Program-made: the position numbers and the translations under genes
Notes under the pieces: model-generated
The model's input: the letters and a program-made list of their open reading frames with translations, nothing else
Database searches by the model: none
Told to the model about the DNA's origin: nothing
NCBI GenBank assembly: GCA_028015205.1
Contig: CM051518.1
Span: forward strand, 36,174,001-36,238,000
From: Mytilisepta virgata
Taxonomy: Eukaryota; Mollusca; Bivalvia; Mytilida; Mytilidae
Length of the DNA: 64,000 bases
Direction of reading: 5' to 3'
In this document: positions 23,683 through 35,674 of the stretch, in pieces
How positions within the stretch are numbered: the first letter of the stretch is position 1
Layout of the letters: every line of letters starts with the position of its first letter

Positions 23683-24168
23683 TTTACATGACTAATGCAA
23701 TAAATGGCTTATAATTATATTAGATAAAGTATAATGAATGACGTTAATAGTTGAAAGAGATGGCAATGTTAAATCGTTCAATACTCTGTTATACTCTGCA
23801 ACACATTTTACAAGACGTTTGTATCACAATCGCTCTAATAATTCGATTTTATGTTCGCTAAGTTTTGTTGATGGTTCTTGCCCTATCATCACGAAAAATA
23901 GAGCTTATTCACATACAACGCAAGCGGTAGATTCTCAATTATCACATCACACCATAGACAAACACAATGGAAGTGTAACAGCAGCTCACAAAAGCATGAA
24001 CCATTAAATCTTGAAAGTGTCTAATGCATAAAAGACAAACTTGTTAATTAGATTTTGGTGTTCATATTATGTGCACAGTTTTAACTTCAGGGTTGGTTTT
24101 TGGGAAAGTCCATATTGTGGCTACCGACACAGAAGGTTTAAAGGCATCGTCTAAAGTCAAACGATTTT

Positions 24169-24426
24169 TTAATTTTGGTTAACAGTATCTCTAAGAATTC
24201 GCCTCCACTGTATCTTACTCGAAAACTGATCGGTAGATAAAACGTTTTGAAGATATTGAGATAAAGAGTACATTTGTACATATATTTTTTTTTTCACAAT
24301 TTCAGGGATAAATCCAATCTGGTCACAATCTTTCAGTAAGTAAAAATGATTTTTTTTAAGAAATACTTTCTTCGATAGATTGGATATAAAGATTTCAGGG
24401 TTTTTCAAAGAATCTCGATTTCGCAC
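24169..24426 (-). other. Unrecognised 85-codon ORF
   Basis: The protein starts MRNRDSLKNPEIFISNLSKK and continues with LLKDCDQIGFIPEIVKKK and QFSSKIQWRRILRD. Composition looks protein-like. It lies in the receptor intron on the same strand, with no clear splice signals. It could be an exon remnant of a repeat-encoded protein. I do not recognise it. Confidence 0.3.
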
Positions 24427-24597
24427 AAAATATTCCGCAATTCAACCATGTTCTCGCAGATTAATGAACGCGTAATAATATGGAGTCCTTGTATATGTTT
24501 TACAACAAAATGCTGAAGTCTGTTTACCAAGTTAAGGTCTTTAATTTTCAGCTCACATTAGACTTCACAGTCATATACATGTGATATTGTTGACAAA

Positions 24598-26414
24598 CTA
24601 GAGGCTCTCAAGAGCCTGTATCGCTCACCTGGATTTAACTTTTCACCTTGAGCAGACCTAAAAATTTAAGTGTTGCAGTCAGTTTGGCTGGTTTTTCTAT
24701 AGGATTCTATGTTAAACTAATTTCAGCTGTGGCAGTTATCTTGGTTGACAGTCCAGTTTCTAAAAGAGAACCATCTAAGGACCATTTCTGCTAAGTCTTG
24801 TTCCAACTGGCTAAGAGGTTTCAGACTAGAAGATTTTTAAATGAATTTTCCTATAGGGTCCAATATTTAACAAAGGTCAGTGTGGCAGCAATCTTGGTTG
24901 AAAATCCGAGTGATCGGACATATTTCTGAAAGAGGACCCCCTAAGGATCAATGCTGCCAAGTCTGGCTCCAATATGTCAAGTGGTTTCAGACAAGAAGAT
25001 TTTTCAATGAATTTTTCTATAGGGCCCTATGTTCGGTTGTGGCGGCCATCTTGGTTGACAGTCCGAGTCATCGCACAAAATTCTGAAAGAGGACCATCTA
25101 AGGACCATTGCTACCAAGTCTAATTCTAATTGGCTTAGTGGTTTCAGACGAGAAGATTTTTGAGTGAATTTCCCATAGGGTCCTATGTTAAACTAAGATC
25201 TGCTGTGGCGGCCATCTTGGTTCACAGGCCACGAAATCGGACACATTCTGAAAGAGGACCTCCTAAGGACCAATGCTGCCAAGTCTGGCTCCAATATGTC
25301 AAGTGGTTTCAGACAAGAAGATTTTTCAATGAATTTTTCCATAGGGCCCTATGTTAAAATAAGTTCGGGTGTGGCGGCCATCTTGGTGGACAGTCCGAGT
25401 CATCGCACAAAATTCTGAAAGAGGACCATCTAAGGACCATTGCTACCAAGTCTAATTCTAATTGGCTTAGTTGTTTCAAACGAGAAGATTTTTGAGTGAT
25501 TTTCCCATAGGGTCCTATGTTAAACTAAGTTCTGCTGTGGCGGCCATCTTGGTTCATAGTCCGGGTCATTGCACATATTTCTGAAAGAGAACCTCCTAGG
25601 AACTATTACTGCCAACTTTGGTTGCAACTGGACTTGTAGTTTCATATAAGAAGATTTTTGAAAGTCACCCCCTCTTTTTTCTATTTTTAGTAACAGCAGC
25701 CATCTCGGTTGGAAGTCGGGGATGCCAGACACAATTTTGGAAGGGGGCCACCCAAGGACCATTCCACCCTAGTTTGGTCTCATTTGGCCCAGTGGTTTGA
25801 GAGGAAAAGATCTTTAAAGGAAAGTTTACGCTGGATGCCGTCTTTAATGGGCAAAAACTCCTATAAGGGGTCAATCAACGATTTTGGTCATGTTGACTTA
25901 TTTGTAGATCTTACTTTGTTGAACATTTCTGCTGTTTACAATTTGTCTTTATCTATAATAATATTCAAGATAATAACCTAAAACTGCAAAATTTCCTTAA
26001 AATTAACAATTCAGGGGCAATAACCCAACAAAGGGTTGACCGATTCGTCTGAAAATTTCACGACGGGTAGATCTTGACCTGATGAACATTTTTACTCCAT
26101 GTCAGTTTTGCTCTAATTGCTTTAGTTTTTGAGATATAAGACAAAAACTGCAGTTTACCCCTATGTTCTATTTTTAGCCATGTCGGCCATGTTTGTTAGC
26201 AGGCGGGGTCATCAAACACATTTTTTAAACTAGATACCCTAATGATGCTTGTGGCTAAGTTTGGTTCAATTTGGCCCAGTAGTTTTAGAGGAGAAGATTT
26301 TTGTAAAAGTTAACGGACGACGGACGACGGACGACGACGGACGACGGACGACGACGGACGACGGAAGCCAAGTGATGAGAAAAGCTCACTTGACCCGTTG
26401 GGTCAGGTGAGCTA
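24598..26414 (-). mobile_element. Helentron-associated-like repeat, copy 2 (inverted to copy 1)
   Basis: Reading the minus strand, it starts ttagctcacctgaccc near 26,414 and passes a CGTC-rich patch (26,305-26,365). It then crosses a series of ~170-bp units and ends caggtgagcgatacaggctc, the hairpin aggctcttgagagcct and CTAG. The 3' hairpin followed by CTAG fits a Helitron-type CTRR end. It is ~400 bp longer than copy 1, mostly through a different number of tandem units. Non-coding. Confidence 0.65.
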
Positions 26415-26514
26415 AAAAACAACATAAAAGAGCACAAACCACAAACATGAAAACAACAGAGAGTCAAGATAGTCTGATTTGGTACAGATTTTTTTTGTCT
26501 ATTCCTTTCCTACA

Positions 26515-26675
26515 GACAATGAGGAACCTGAGTGAGTTATCTTTTCCTAACCAATGTAGGTAAGGGAGATAATAAATTTGTCTCCCTTTTAGCCTCAGGA
26601 CAGAAGGGAGAGCATTTAATTATCTCCCTTACCTACATTGGTTAGGAAAAGATAACTTACTCAGGTTCCTCATTG
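26515..26675. repeat. Near-perfect palindrome (~60-bp arms)
   Basis: The arm at 26,517-26,577 (aatgaggaacctgagtgagt …) pairs with 26,612-26,672 (… cttactcaggttcctcatt) with very few mismatches. The loop is ~34 bp. Probably a MITE. Confidence 0.85.
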
Positions 26676-27679
26676 GCATTCAGTTTATCTAAGATCTATT
26701 CCAAGTTGCGTTTGATTGTCCAATGTGGGGATTACTACACCGCTATAGACAAAATGACGTCAGTTTTTACAACAGATTTCAAACATTGACTAATGCACGA
26801 CAAAATTCTTGTCATTGAAAGCAAAGCGCTTCTTGTATGCATAATCATTTGCTGTAAGCTGTAAGGGTTAGTTGCCACCAGCTAGAGTAGGCGTGCAACA
26901 TTTTATCTTCATAACCGCTGCACCAAATTTTAGTTGTTAAAAGTTCTGACAGATCATAAAAACTAAATACGAATTACAAGTACTGTGAGCAAAGCTCACA
27001 AATGCATACCCCCCCCCCCCCCCCCCGCAATGGATAAAATGATATAAAGAAATGTATTACATCCAGGTTTGTCTATTAGAAACCCTAAAAATCAGTTTGA
27101 AAAAAAACACAGTGGAAGGTGCACAATGGCAGGTTACATTGACGATTCCCTAAAAGTTTCACAGAATTTGATTCACTTGCCGACGGGGCATGCCTACACT
27201 CCTTACATTACCATAGTATGACGAAATGAGTCTTTGTTTGTATGTGGAAAAGCTGATAAGAAAATAAAATATTTGGCGCATAATACCACTTTGTATTGAA
27301 TATTTTGTGAAAGTTTCAATGAAATCCGTTCACTGATTTACGAATAGTAAGAGGTAATAGATGCGGACGAACCCACAACCCCATCACTATATACCAAAGT
27401 CAAAGTATCAAAGTAAGCATACAGGTCTGCTGTTATAGGGTAAGGATCCAGTTTATTCAGTTTTAGAGCATTTCCGGATTATAATAGAATTTATTATTAT
27501 TTTTTTGTACATTGGCCTCATTCAAGATCTCATGTATTTCAAATACAAAATGTTTGAAATGGTAAGGATTTGAATATTTAGATCGACCTAAACTGCAGAG
27601 TTAAAAAAAGTACTAATTCTACTTGGATGCCACAATAAACCTAATATCCCAGGTCTTAACCAATTTCGGACGTTCAGTT

Positions 27680-27740
27680 TGTACAATACAATACAATACT
27701 TTTATTTCTAAATTAAGTCCCCAGGTTGGCATGAAAATAT
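27680..27740 (-). mobile_element. LINE 3' end scrap
   Basis: The reverse complement reads ttagaaataaaagtattgta followed by a short attgt repeat. This is a polyadenylation-like signal plus microsatellite tail as in the CR1-group 3' ends. Confidence 0.5.
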
Positions 27741-27963
27741 AACAAGTATAATTTTCACAAAACAAAATTAATATGGATATGTTATCAATTATTAGATGTA
27801 TATTTATTAATCATCCTATTTTGGAATTTCGAAATTCTTTGTGTATGTACCATGTAGAAACCGAACGGATAACAAGCCATTTCAAGAATAATGTTAATGT
27901 CTTCTGAACCTTCTTAAAAATAATAAATATACATGTATAAATCAGTTTACAATAAAATCTTAC

Positions 27964-28001
27964 CGTATTTAATAGTCTTGCATCCGGTCTCTTTATTGCA
28001 G
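27964..28001 (-). CDS. Receptor micro-exon: EGF-like remnant
   Basis: The 38-nt exon lies between ttcttacag| and |gtaagatt. In phase it reads CNKETGCKTIKY, then joins D-EKGN of the transmembrane exon (G|AT across the junction). Two cysteines spaced as in the end of an EGF-like module suggest an extracellular EGF region. Upstream exons are not found in the window and may lie beyond the inserted Ginger-like element. Confidence 0.45.
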
Positions 28002-28894
28002 CTGTAAGAAACAAGGGTTATCGGCTTGTTTATAATGTAGATTATAGATAAATTTGATTAAGTATAAGCTTCAAAATGTATATTTACTCCTTGTTTGTGA
28101 GTTTTATTGGTTAATTCGGCAAACTTGTTGAAATCACAATAAATACATCATCATTATGTCACTTTGTACATGTATATAGTTTATGTTAGAATAAAATACT
28201 TCTGTGGTCTCTATTTAGGAAAATACATTGATTGTAAGTAGATTCAACAACACCAAGCCAATCAATGGACATTTTTTGCCCTTCCCGAAACCCACTATCA
28301 CGTGGACAATAGCATACCTTACCTCTTTCTAAAACTGAGGCAAATATTTCCTTTAACTTCCAAAAGGACATGATAAAGATTTTTTTATGGATTTTGCTGT
28401 ATTTCAGATCACATAACATGATTTTATGATCTAACAAAATCCAGAGCTTGTGATAAATCTTTGTTATATAAAGACTATTTTTGCGTTTACTATAATACAG
28501 GTATCATTAATATTGTAATTTGGACATATTTAATTTGAGTCCGATTTCGTGGAAACATAAAATGAAACACTAACAAGAGAAATTTCAATAATGTGGAAAA
28601 AAGCAAATTCTTTATTTAATTAACCATTTTTCCTGAGATGTAAACTAATCCACTAAATTCTTTCATTACAAATTTAAACAACTAAATGTTTAAAAGTTTT
28701 CATGGGCTTAAAAAAATTTTTTTTTAATTCAAAAGAAGCGTTTACAAAATTTTCAGAAAATACTGTTCATGCATTGTTCATTCCATAAATATTCTCAGTT
28801 ACACGTATATCAAAGGTATTGATTTATCAGTACCTTTAACTTTGCAGCCTTCTTCGGTTACTTTTATAGTACTACTTACTTTGCAGGACAAATA
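28002..28894. other. No assignable exon
   Basis: A minus-strand frame at 28,186-28,437 has an internal donor-like gaaagag|gtaagg but no cysteine pattern or acceptor that continues the receptor. Nothing else is supported. Confidence 0.4.
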
Positions 28895-29055
28895 TGTAAC
28901 ACTCTCAAACGTGTCCATTCCCCCAAACGTGTCCGATCCTCCAAAACATGTCCGATTCGCCCAATCGTGTCCATTTTTCATCTCGCCCAAACGTGTCCGA
29001 TTTGCACAGCGCCCAAACGTGTCCGATCAATGCCGTCGCCCAAACGTGTCTGATG
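28895..29055 (+). repeat. Left terminal repeat with seven binding-site-like motifs
   Basis: Variants of cccaaacgtgtccgat occur near 28,907, 28,924, 28,942, 28,961, 28,987, 29,013 and 29,041. Spacing rises from ~17 to ~28 bp away from the end. The integrase start codon follows ~90 bp after the last motif. Confidence 0.8.
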
Positions 29056-29146
29056 TTGCGCGTCTCCAAAATATATCGCGCAACGTTGTCCCTGGTGATA
29101 TGCGTTTATCGTCTGTGACGTTTGTAACGTTAAAGTCAAATTGACG

Positions 29147-32100
29147 ATGGCTGACACAGTAGAAGATGGGGGATTCTTGTTACGGAACAAGGAGAAAAGA
29201 TCTAAACCGTTGTCAAAAGACATCAACTCTAAAGTATTTTGGTCACAGTTAGGAGACATAAGAAAAGTAACGGAATTAAAAGAGGAAAATCCAAAATGGG
29301 GACCAAGGAAAATATCCGAAAAAGTTAATGGAGTGTCCGAAAAAATGATAAAGAGATACATGCAATTGTATTTTTTTGATAAAGAGTCTGGATATGTCTA
29401 CAGAAAAAGTGAACACTTAGAGGTATGTCATAGGAAATGCTTAACAAAAGAGGAGCTGATTGATCTTATAAGGAAAAACCACGGGACGGATCACAGAAAA
29501 TGTGACACTATCTACGAAACAATAAGACATGCTGTATTTCCCGTTGGTAGAGAAAATGTGAGGGTCTTATTTAAAAACATCAATTGTTCCAGTTGTAATG
29601 CACCGTTGAATTGCCAAAGACAACAAGAAACAGGAGACCTATTCCTGCAACATATCCCAACAGCAGATGGCAAATTGATTTAAAGAAAATGCCGTGTTTC
29701 AAGGGCTTTAATTATATTTGTAATATAGTAGATTGCTACACCAGATTTGCCTTTGGGTGCGCAACAAAGAGAAAAACCGCAAAGGAAATAGCTGACATTG
29801 TTTTGAAATACATTTATCTTTTTGGTGCGCCAAGGATCCTCCAGTCTGATAATGGTAAAGAATTTAGCAATAAGGATTTAGAAGAGGTAGTGGCAGAATT
29901 CAAAACAAAACAAATCCATGGAAGACCTTACCACCCGCAGAGCCAAGGACGGGTGGAACGTTTTAACAGAACAATGACCTCTTTCTTTAGAGTAAAGATG
30001 AGTACTGTAAAAGATTGGGTAGAAGAGCTGCCGTATTTTTATTACACTTACAACAATAGAGTCAACACAGTAACCAGACCATTAACTCCGTATCAGAAGT
30101 TTTTTAAAAGACCAAATTTCGCCACACCAGTTGAGGAACAGGTTAGTAAATCTTTCATTTATTTTTGTACACTATAAAAACCCTGATAAGAACACTAACC
30201 CAAAGACACAGCCTACGGCGCTAAATGGCACATTGACACAGCCTACGGCGCTAAATGGCACATTAACATAGCCTACGGCGCTAAATGGCACATTGACACA
30301 GCCTACGGCGCTAAATGGCACATTGACACAGCCTACGGCGCTAAATGGCATATTGACACAGCCTACGGCGCTAAATGGTACAGTGACACAGCCTACGGCG
30401 CTAAATGGCACATTGACACAGCCTACGGCGCTAGATTGCACATTGACACAGCCTACGGCGCTAGATTGCACATTGACACAGCCTACGGCGCTAGATTGCA
30501 CATTGACACAGCCTACGGCGCTAAATGGCACATTGACCCAGCCTACGGCGCTATATTGCACACTGACAAAGCCTACGGCGCTAAATTACACACTGACCCA
30601 GCTTACGGCGCTAAATTACCCATAGACACAGTGTATGGTGCAAGATTGCACATTGACACAGCCTTCGTTGCTCGATTGCACAATGACAAACCCTACGGTC
30701 CTAGATGGCGCAATTTCTCGACTCACAGTGCTAGATAAGCTAGTAATCTAGCATTCGGTACAATACGGCACGTAAGCACAGCCTACGACACTAAACACAA
30801 TTTTTTTAATGGAGATACCAAGCGAAATGTTTACTTTTATACTTATTTTCTGGAATTGACAAATCTAAATATGTAGGGACATACAAACAACCAAATATCA
30901 ATATGAAATAATAAAGAGACGGAACTTACGATTTTTTTTAAATATTGCATTTCGCTAAATTCTACAGAACAGTTGCTTTTCAAAATAAAATAACAATCGT
31001 ATCCGCTGAACATATAATCAGTTTTTGTGGCTATATGAAAAAAAAAAAAACAGTAACGAAATCATATCAGTATCAAAAACTTGTGAAATAAATTTGCATG
31101 TAAATACAAGTTTTTTTATGTTATGCTTATGAAATGAATAAATATTTTATTCAGATACCATTCCAAAATTTAACTGAAGAAGAAAAGCTATTTCTGAGAG
31201 AAGCGCATCTTGACGTTGAAGTTGACGCTGAAGAAGAAACAGATGACCAAAATGATGAACCCGAAAGAGATGCTAACGAAAATGGAGATGATGATGACGA
31301 GCTTTCCCTGGAAGGTAATTTAGCTTTTTTGTTAGCAATTGACGAAGAGTGTTTCTGAGTTTACCAGTGTCGGATAAAGTAAAACACAATCTCATTCAAA
31401 ATCGAAATATTTTCAATTGCATCTTATTCTTATTCAACTAGCGTACCTTTTAAAATTAGCTGGTAGTCGGTTCAAGTTTTCTAATTTTATTGAATTATAA
31501 AAACTTACATCTATCTAACTAAGTACATGTATGTTAAAATCGATGTAACTTCATGCTCTATGTTGACCTTTGTTTTTTTTTTAGAAACTTTGAAACTGTT
31601 GGATGATATTTCATCGCCTGCTGATGATAGCAATGAAGAGACAAATGTTATTACATTCAAGAGTGCTATTGATGCAGGTCCGTCAAGTGTTTTAGATTTG
31701 GTAAGTTTAATAAGCTACTACAATTATAGTCCAAGAATTTAGTAAAGACATTTTTTTGCTTTAAGCACCTGTTTTTTTCATGTTTTGTCTTTCTTTATGG
31801 ACTTATTGGTGGATTTCTTGAAAATATTTATTTTAAAAAATCTGGCTTTAAATCTTTAGTGCTGTAAGCGTATATGAGTAGTGAAAATTAATCAGTAAAA
31901 TTATTTGTTATGCATGCATCTACCATGTCTATGTTTTTATGTATTTTAGTGCAATAGTTTTTTCTAATGTTTCAGGACAGCAATAATTTCATAAGTAACA
32001 ATGAAGGACAAGTGAGCTTTGGAAATGATGATGTTTTTATGAATGACCAAAATCTGGTACCGATAATGGACGATAAACAACAGATGAGTGACGGGAATCA

Positions 32101-33099
32101 CCAACTACATAAGAGTACAGAAAATAATCAAATACGCATTTGTGACGGAAAAGAAAACCAGGTAATAATTATATACAAACATTTTATTTATAATTTGTTT
32201 TTCTTGGGCGGGGATTATAAGCATTTAAGCCAAAATTGTCATTTAAAATAATTGTGAATGTCATTATGCAGTAGACATTAATTCAGTATGAGTTACAAAT
32301 GCATAACTACATAACTCCCTATTTGCTATTTATGGTACATTTATAATTCAAGTTTTTATTCACAGATGACCAATCCAGTCTCTCCATATTACACTGAGTT
32401 TTACAGGAAAAGGTTTGGGTGTCCACCTTGCACAATTACTTCAGAGACGCCAGTGAAGAGAATGCATTTACAGGTATTTTGTTTTCAAATATGCTCCCAG
32501 CAAATTGTAAAACTGTGCAGGTATTCAATGATATGAAACACATCTAAAGGTACTCTCAAACAATTGTTTATGAGTTATGTGGTCTTAAATAATCAAATAT
32601 CGCAAATGTTAAACCTATGAAAGTTTAGCGGAGTTGTTTCCCGCCATATTTTCGATCGCTTATATCTCAAAAACCTATTATAACTATTTTCGCCTAAAGT
32701 ACTTATTTTTCAATACTGTATAAATTATATCAGTTATTTGAAATCATATTTATTTTCTAATAACAGGAAATTCGAGATAACAAACAAGAAACTGGATTTT
32801 TCAATAGAGGAATTACGGAATATTTCAATAGTACATCCTTGTATCCGATGGAATTGTTCGGAGAAAAATCTAGGATCGAAAACACATATTATCCTGCTAA
32901 AGGTGATATGGTAGACTACAGGACAAATCCAGCAATGAATAAAGGTACCGCTGTTTTTAGTAGTGGTTTCTGGCGGAAGGGTGTGGTAATTCAAGTGGAC
33001 CGATGTGACCGGCTTGGAACTTTATATACTGTACAGGATGACCTCACTGGGAGCTCCTTCCAAATAAACAGATACCAGATTAAGGAAAGAACAGCCTAA
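29147..33099 (+). pseudogene. Six-exon Ginger-type integrase/transposase, one frameshift in exon 1
   Basis: Exons: 29,147-30,141, 31,155-31,314, 31,585-31,700, 31,976-32,161, 32,366-32,473, 32,767-33,099. Every junction is GT-AG and keeps phase, giving ~630 residues. Start ATG 29,147 sits in gacgATGGct. The N terminus is a basic helix-turn-helix-like region and a His/Cys zinc-binding segment (HRK…CSSCN). The DDE core shows WQIDL, NIVDCYTRF, SDNGKEF and YHPQSQGRVERFNR with correct order. A one-base deficit between ~29,596 and 29,665 breaks exon 1 just before the core. Exons 2-5 encode an acidic linker. Exon 6 ends in an SH3/GPY-F-like module (GDMVDYR … GVVIQVDR). The intact splice pattern suggests recent activity; this copy is probably disabled. 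Confidence 0.75.
30203..30795. repeat. 30-bp minisatellite in integrase intron 1
   Basis: About 19 units containing cctacggcgctaaatggcac. Units are near identical at the left and decay rightwards after ~30,600. Because 30 is a multiple of 3, ten-residue repeat frames appear on both strands but carry no independent coding evidence. Confidence 0.9.
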
Positions 33100-33639
33100 T
33101 AAACATTTTATTTAGTTTGAAACACCCGTATTGTAATTGTACAATAATATTTAAATGTTAAACATTTTAGTTTTGTTTAATCAATGCGTTTATTGGTACA
33201 AATAATCCTGATGAAAAAGTAGTTATGATAAAAGAAACAAAATAAGAAGAAACCATTATGATACAGCACAAATGCAAATATGGTGTCAACAACCATGCTA
33301 TCAAAAGCTATACAGAATCTCATATCATTTCGTCATGCCTGGTATCTATCATAATTCTATTTATAAACAAGTACAGTAACTTTAAGACCCCATAATGACT
33401 TCAATATGTAGAACAACAATAAAAGAGCACGAATGTATTGTCTCGTGCATGTTTACAGCATATATCTGTATTTTTTTTGTTTGTTCTTATTTGGCTTTAC
33501 TGTTTGGGAACTTTGGGTTTTGTTTGCTCTCAATCATACATTAACTTTGGAATGTTCGGTCTTCCACGTATTTCGGTGTGATCTGTACTGATGAGGCATA
33601 AATTGCCAAAAAGGCCTTCTACAGAACATTTACGGTAAT

Positions 33640-33905
33640 ACCGTTATTTATTCTTTCAATACAGAAGAACGGTAAACAAATAACAAAGCAACATAAACGA
33701 ATAACAAGGCAACAAACCGAAGTAGGGATAGTTCAGACAATCGCATTAAAAAAAGATCAGGTGCTCCGGAAGAGTAAGCAGGATCTGCTACGTGCGCAGC
33801 ACCCGTCAGATAACAAGCGGAAAATCCGGTGATTGGCCAAATTGGGTGTTTGTCAATTCGGTACTGAACACTGACATTTACTGAAAAATGTCCGATGTCT
33901 GATCT
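33640..33905 (-). mobile_element. RT-element 3' UTR fragment
   Basis: Contains the RC of aggtgctccggaagagtaag as in 3,815-4,500 and 41,289-41,495. The minus-strand frame 33,908-33,648 reads through UTR and is not a gene. Confidence 0.5.
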
Positions 33906-34897
33906 CATCTATGAGTTGGAAATTTCATAATGATCTACTAAATCGGCGATCGCAGCTATGTTAAGGCAATGTTTTTTATTTTTGGTCACGGGGAGATAAC
34001 TCCTGCTAATGACATGAATATTCATGAACATTGCGTGCTACGTCATGGACGTTAAAGCCGGCGTTGTTTCCGTCATAAAAGATATTTACGTTAAAATTTC
34101 GGTTAATTTTTCGTTGAGATTGATGCGAATGATATAACAACGTATATCCTTACTTTGTACATCGCAATGCGTGTCTATATTTGGAGAAAAAGGCTTTGAT
34201 GTGGTAAAACTTGAGCCGTCCATCATCGTACGAAGGCGGGGTCTATTTTCCTTATATGGAAATCTTAATCTTTGAGAAGCTTGAAGAGTGGACATTTCAC
34301 GTGTTATCAGCCGAGGAGAAGGAGCAACAATGATGCAGGCCTTGTAATTGACCAGACACTGATTATATGCTGATCTTAAATATTAAGGTAACGTATATCA
34401 GTAACCTGACAACATTCATAACATGACCCACATGCATTTGTCCACAACACGAAGTGGTGTATCACCTGTTCACTGTTGACACTGACACTGTTGTTTGTCA
34501 TTTTTCGTGAACCGTATTTAAAAAAAGAATATTTGTGTGAGAATAGTACAAAATCCAATATCAGAACATGATAAGTCATAAAAGTATATGTTTTGTTTAA
34601 ACATAACATTTACCGCCCCCCCCCCAAAAAAAAAAAAAAACAAAAAAAACAAATCTCCCCAAACAAACTCTGGCTAAGTTTTTAGTTGTTAATAAAGCCT
34701 CTTTTTATTGTCACCAGGGGATTGTAGTTTACTTTGAAAGCCAAATAATAAATAGAATATAAGCGTTTTGTCCTGCTCTGATCTGACAATCGGCCCCAGG
34801 GTAAGGAATGGGGGATTTGTTTTTGTTTTTTTAGGTGGCTAGAGAAAATCTAAATGTTGGTGCTGGTGAAAAGTTTATTTATTTAGTTGGTGTTTTA

Positions 34898-34996
34898 CGT
34901 AATCCCTTTTGGGATTCTGTGTTCAGAGCTATTTTTCTGACTGGCCGCCAAGTCAAAAAAATAGCTCCGGACACAGAACCCCAAAAGGGATTAGGG
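34898..34996. mobile_element. ~98-bp hairpin MITE inserted in a bivalve repeat
   Basis: Arms taatcccttttgggattctg … and … ccccaaaagggatta pair over ~44 bp. The insert interrupts a sequence that is continuous at 45,838-45,900 (ttagttgg.attttacgccg…), with gttttac/gttttat at the two edges as a likely target duplication. Confidence 0.7.
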
Positions 34997-35379
34997 TTTT
35001 ATGCTGTTTTCAGCACATTTTGGCTATTTCGTGGCATCCAGTTGTTTTTTTCGTAGAGGAAGATTAAGAAAATGACAAAAATATTATCAGGTTCTCAGCA
35101 GATAAATATTTATAGTGACACCTTTAACCAGTGACTTAAAATTACAGTAATTCTTCTATAACTTAATTAAATAAAATACATGGCAAATATATTGTTGTTA
35201 AGGTTATTATTTTTTTCAGCAGCAACAAAACGTAGAGCTATGTATTTCTATGGAGAACAGGAAGCAGAAGTTTATATAAGGCCAATGCTCTGTATATCGG
35301 CCCTGTACAAGTGCTAGCTTTCAAGAACTTCCTGTTATATTAAACGGTCCATTTATATATACTGTATTTCAGGTCATTG

Positions 35380-35520
35380 ATTACCGTTATAATGTAAAAT
35401 ACAGCCGCTCATCACAATATGAAGCCATTGGCTCGTTGGCTATGCTCACTTGCCAAATAAGGCTTCATATAATGACTGCCAGCTGATATTTTACAATATC
35501 AATCTGCAATAAACCTGGTA
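35380..35520. mobile_element. Hairpin MITE related to 21,478-21,735
   Basis: The loop ggctcgttggctatgctcac is flanked by cacaatatgaagcc and ggcttcatat arms. The outer parts contain tattttacaatatca. Same architecture and loop as the copy at 21.6 kb. Confidence 0.6.
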
Positions 35521-35674
35521 ACATTATACATATTTTTTCATATAGACTGCAAAAAAAATATTACAGTCAATCTTTAAATAATTTAGAGAGCTATAGTTTT
35601 TGGGGTTGATTTAATTGGATATTTAAAAAATAATATTTGATTGTCAGCATGATGCACACAGCAACAAGATCTTT

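Noticed and set aside
28186..28437. Next upstream exon of the receptor
   Set aside because: No cysteine pattern, no convincing acceptor and no phase match with the exon at 27,964-28,001.
30172..30738. Ten-residue-repeat proteins on both strands
   Set aside because: Translation of the 30-bp intronic minisatellite; the period is a multiple of 3, so several frames are open by construction.
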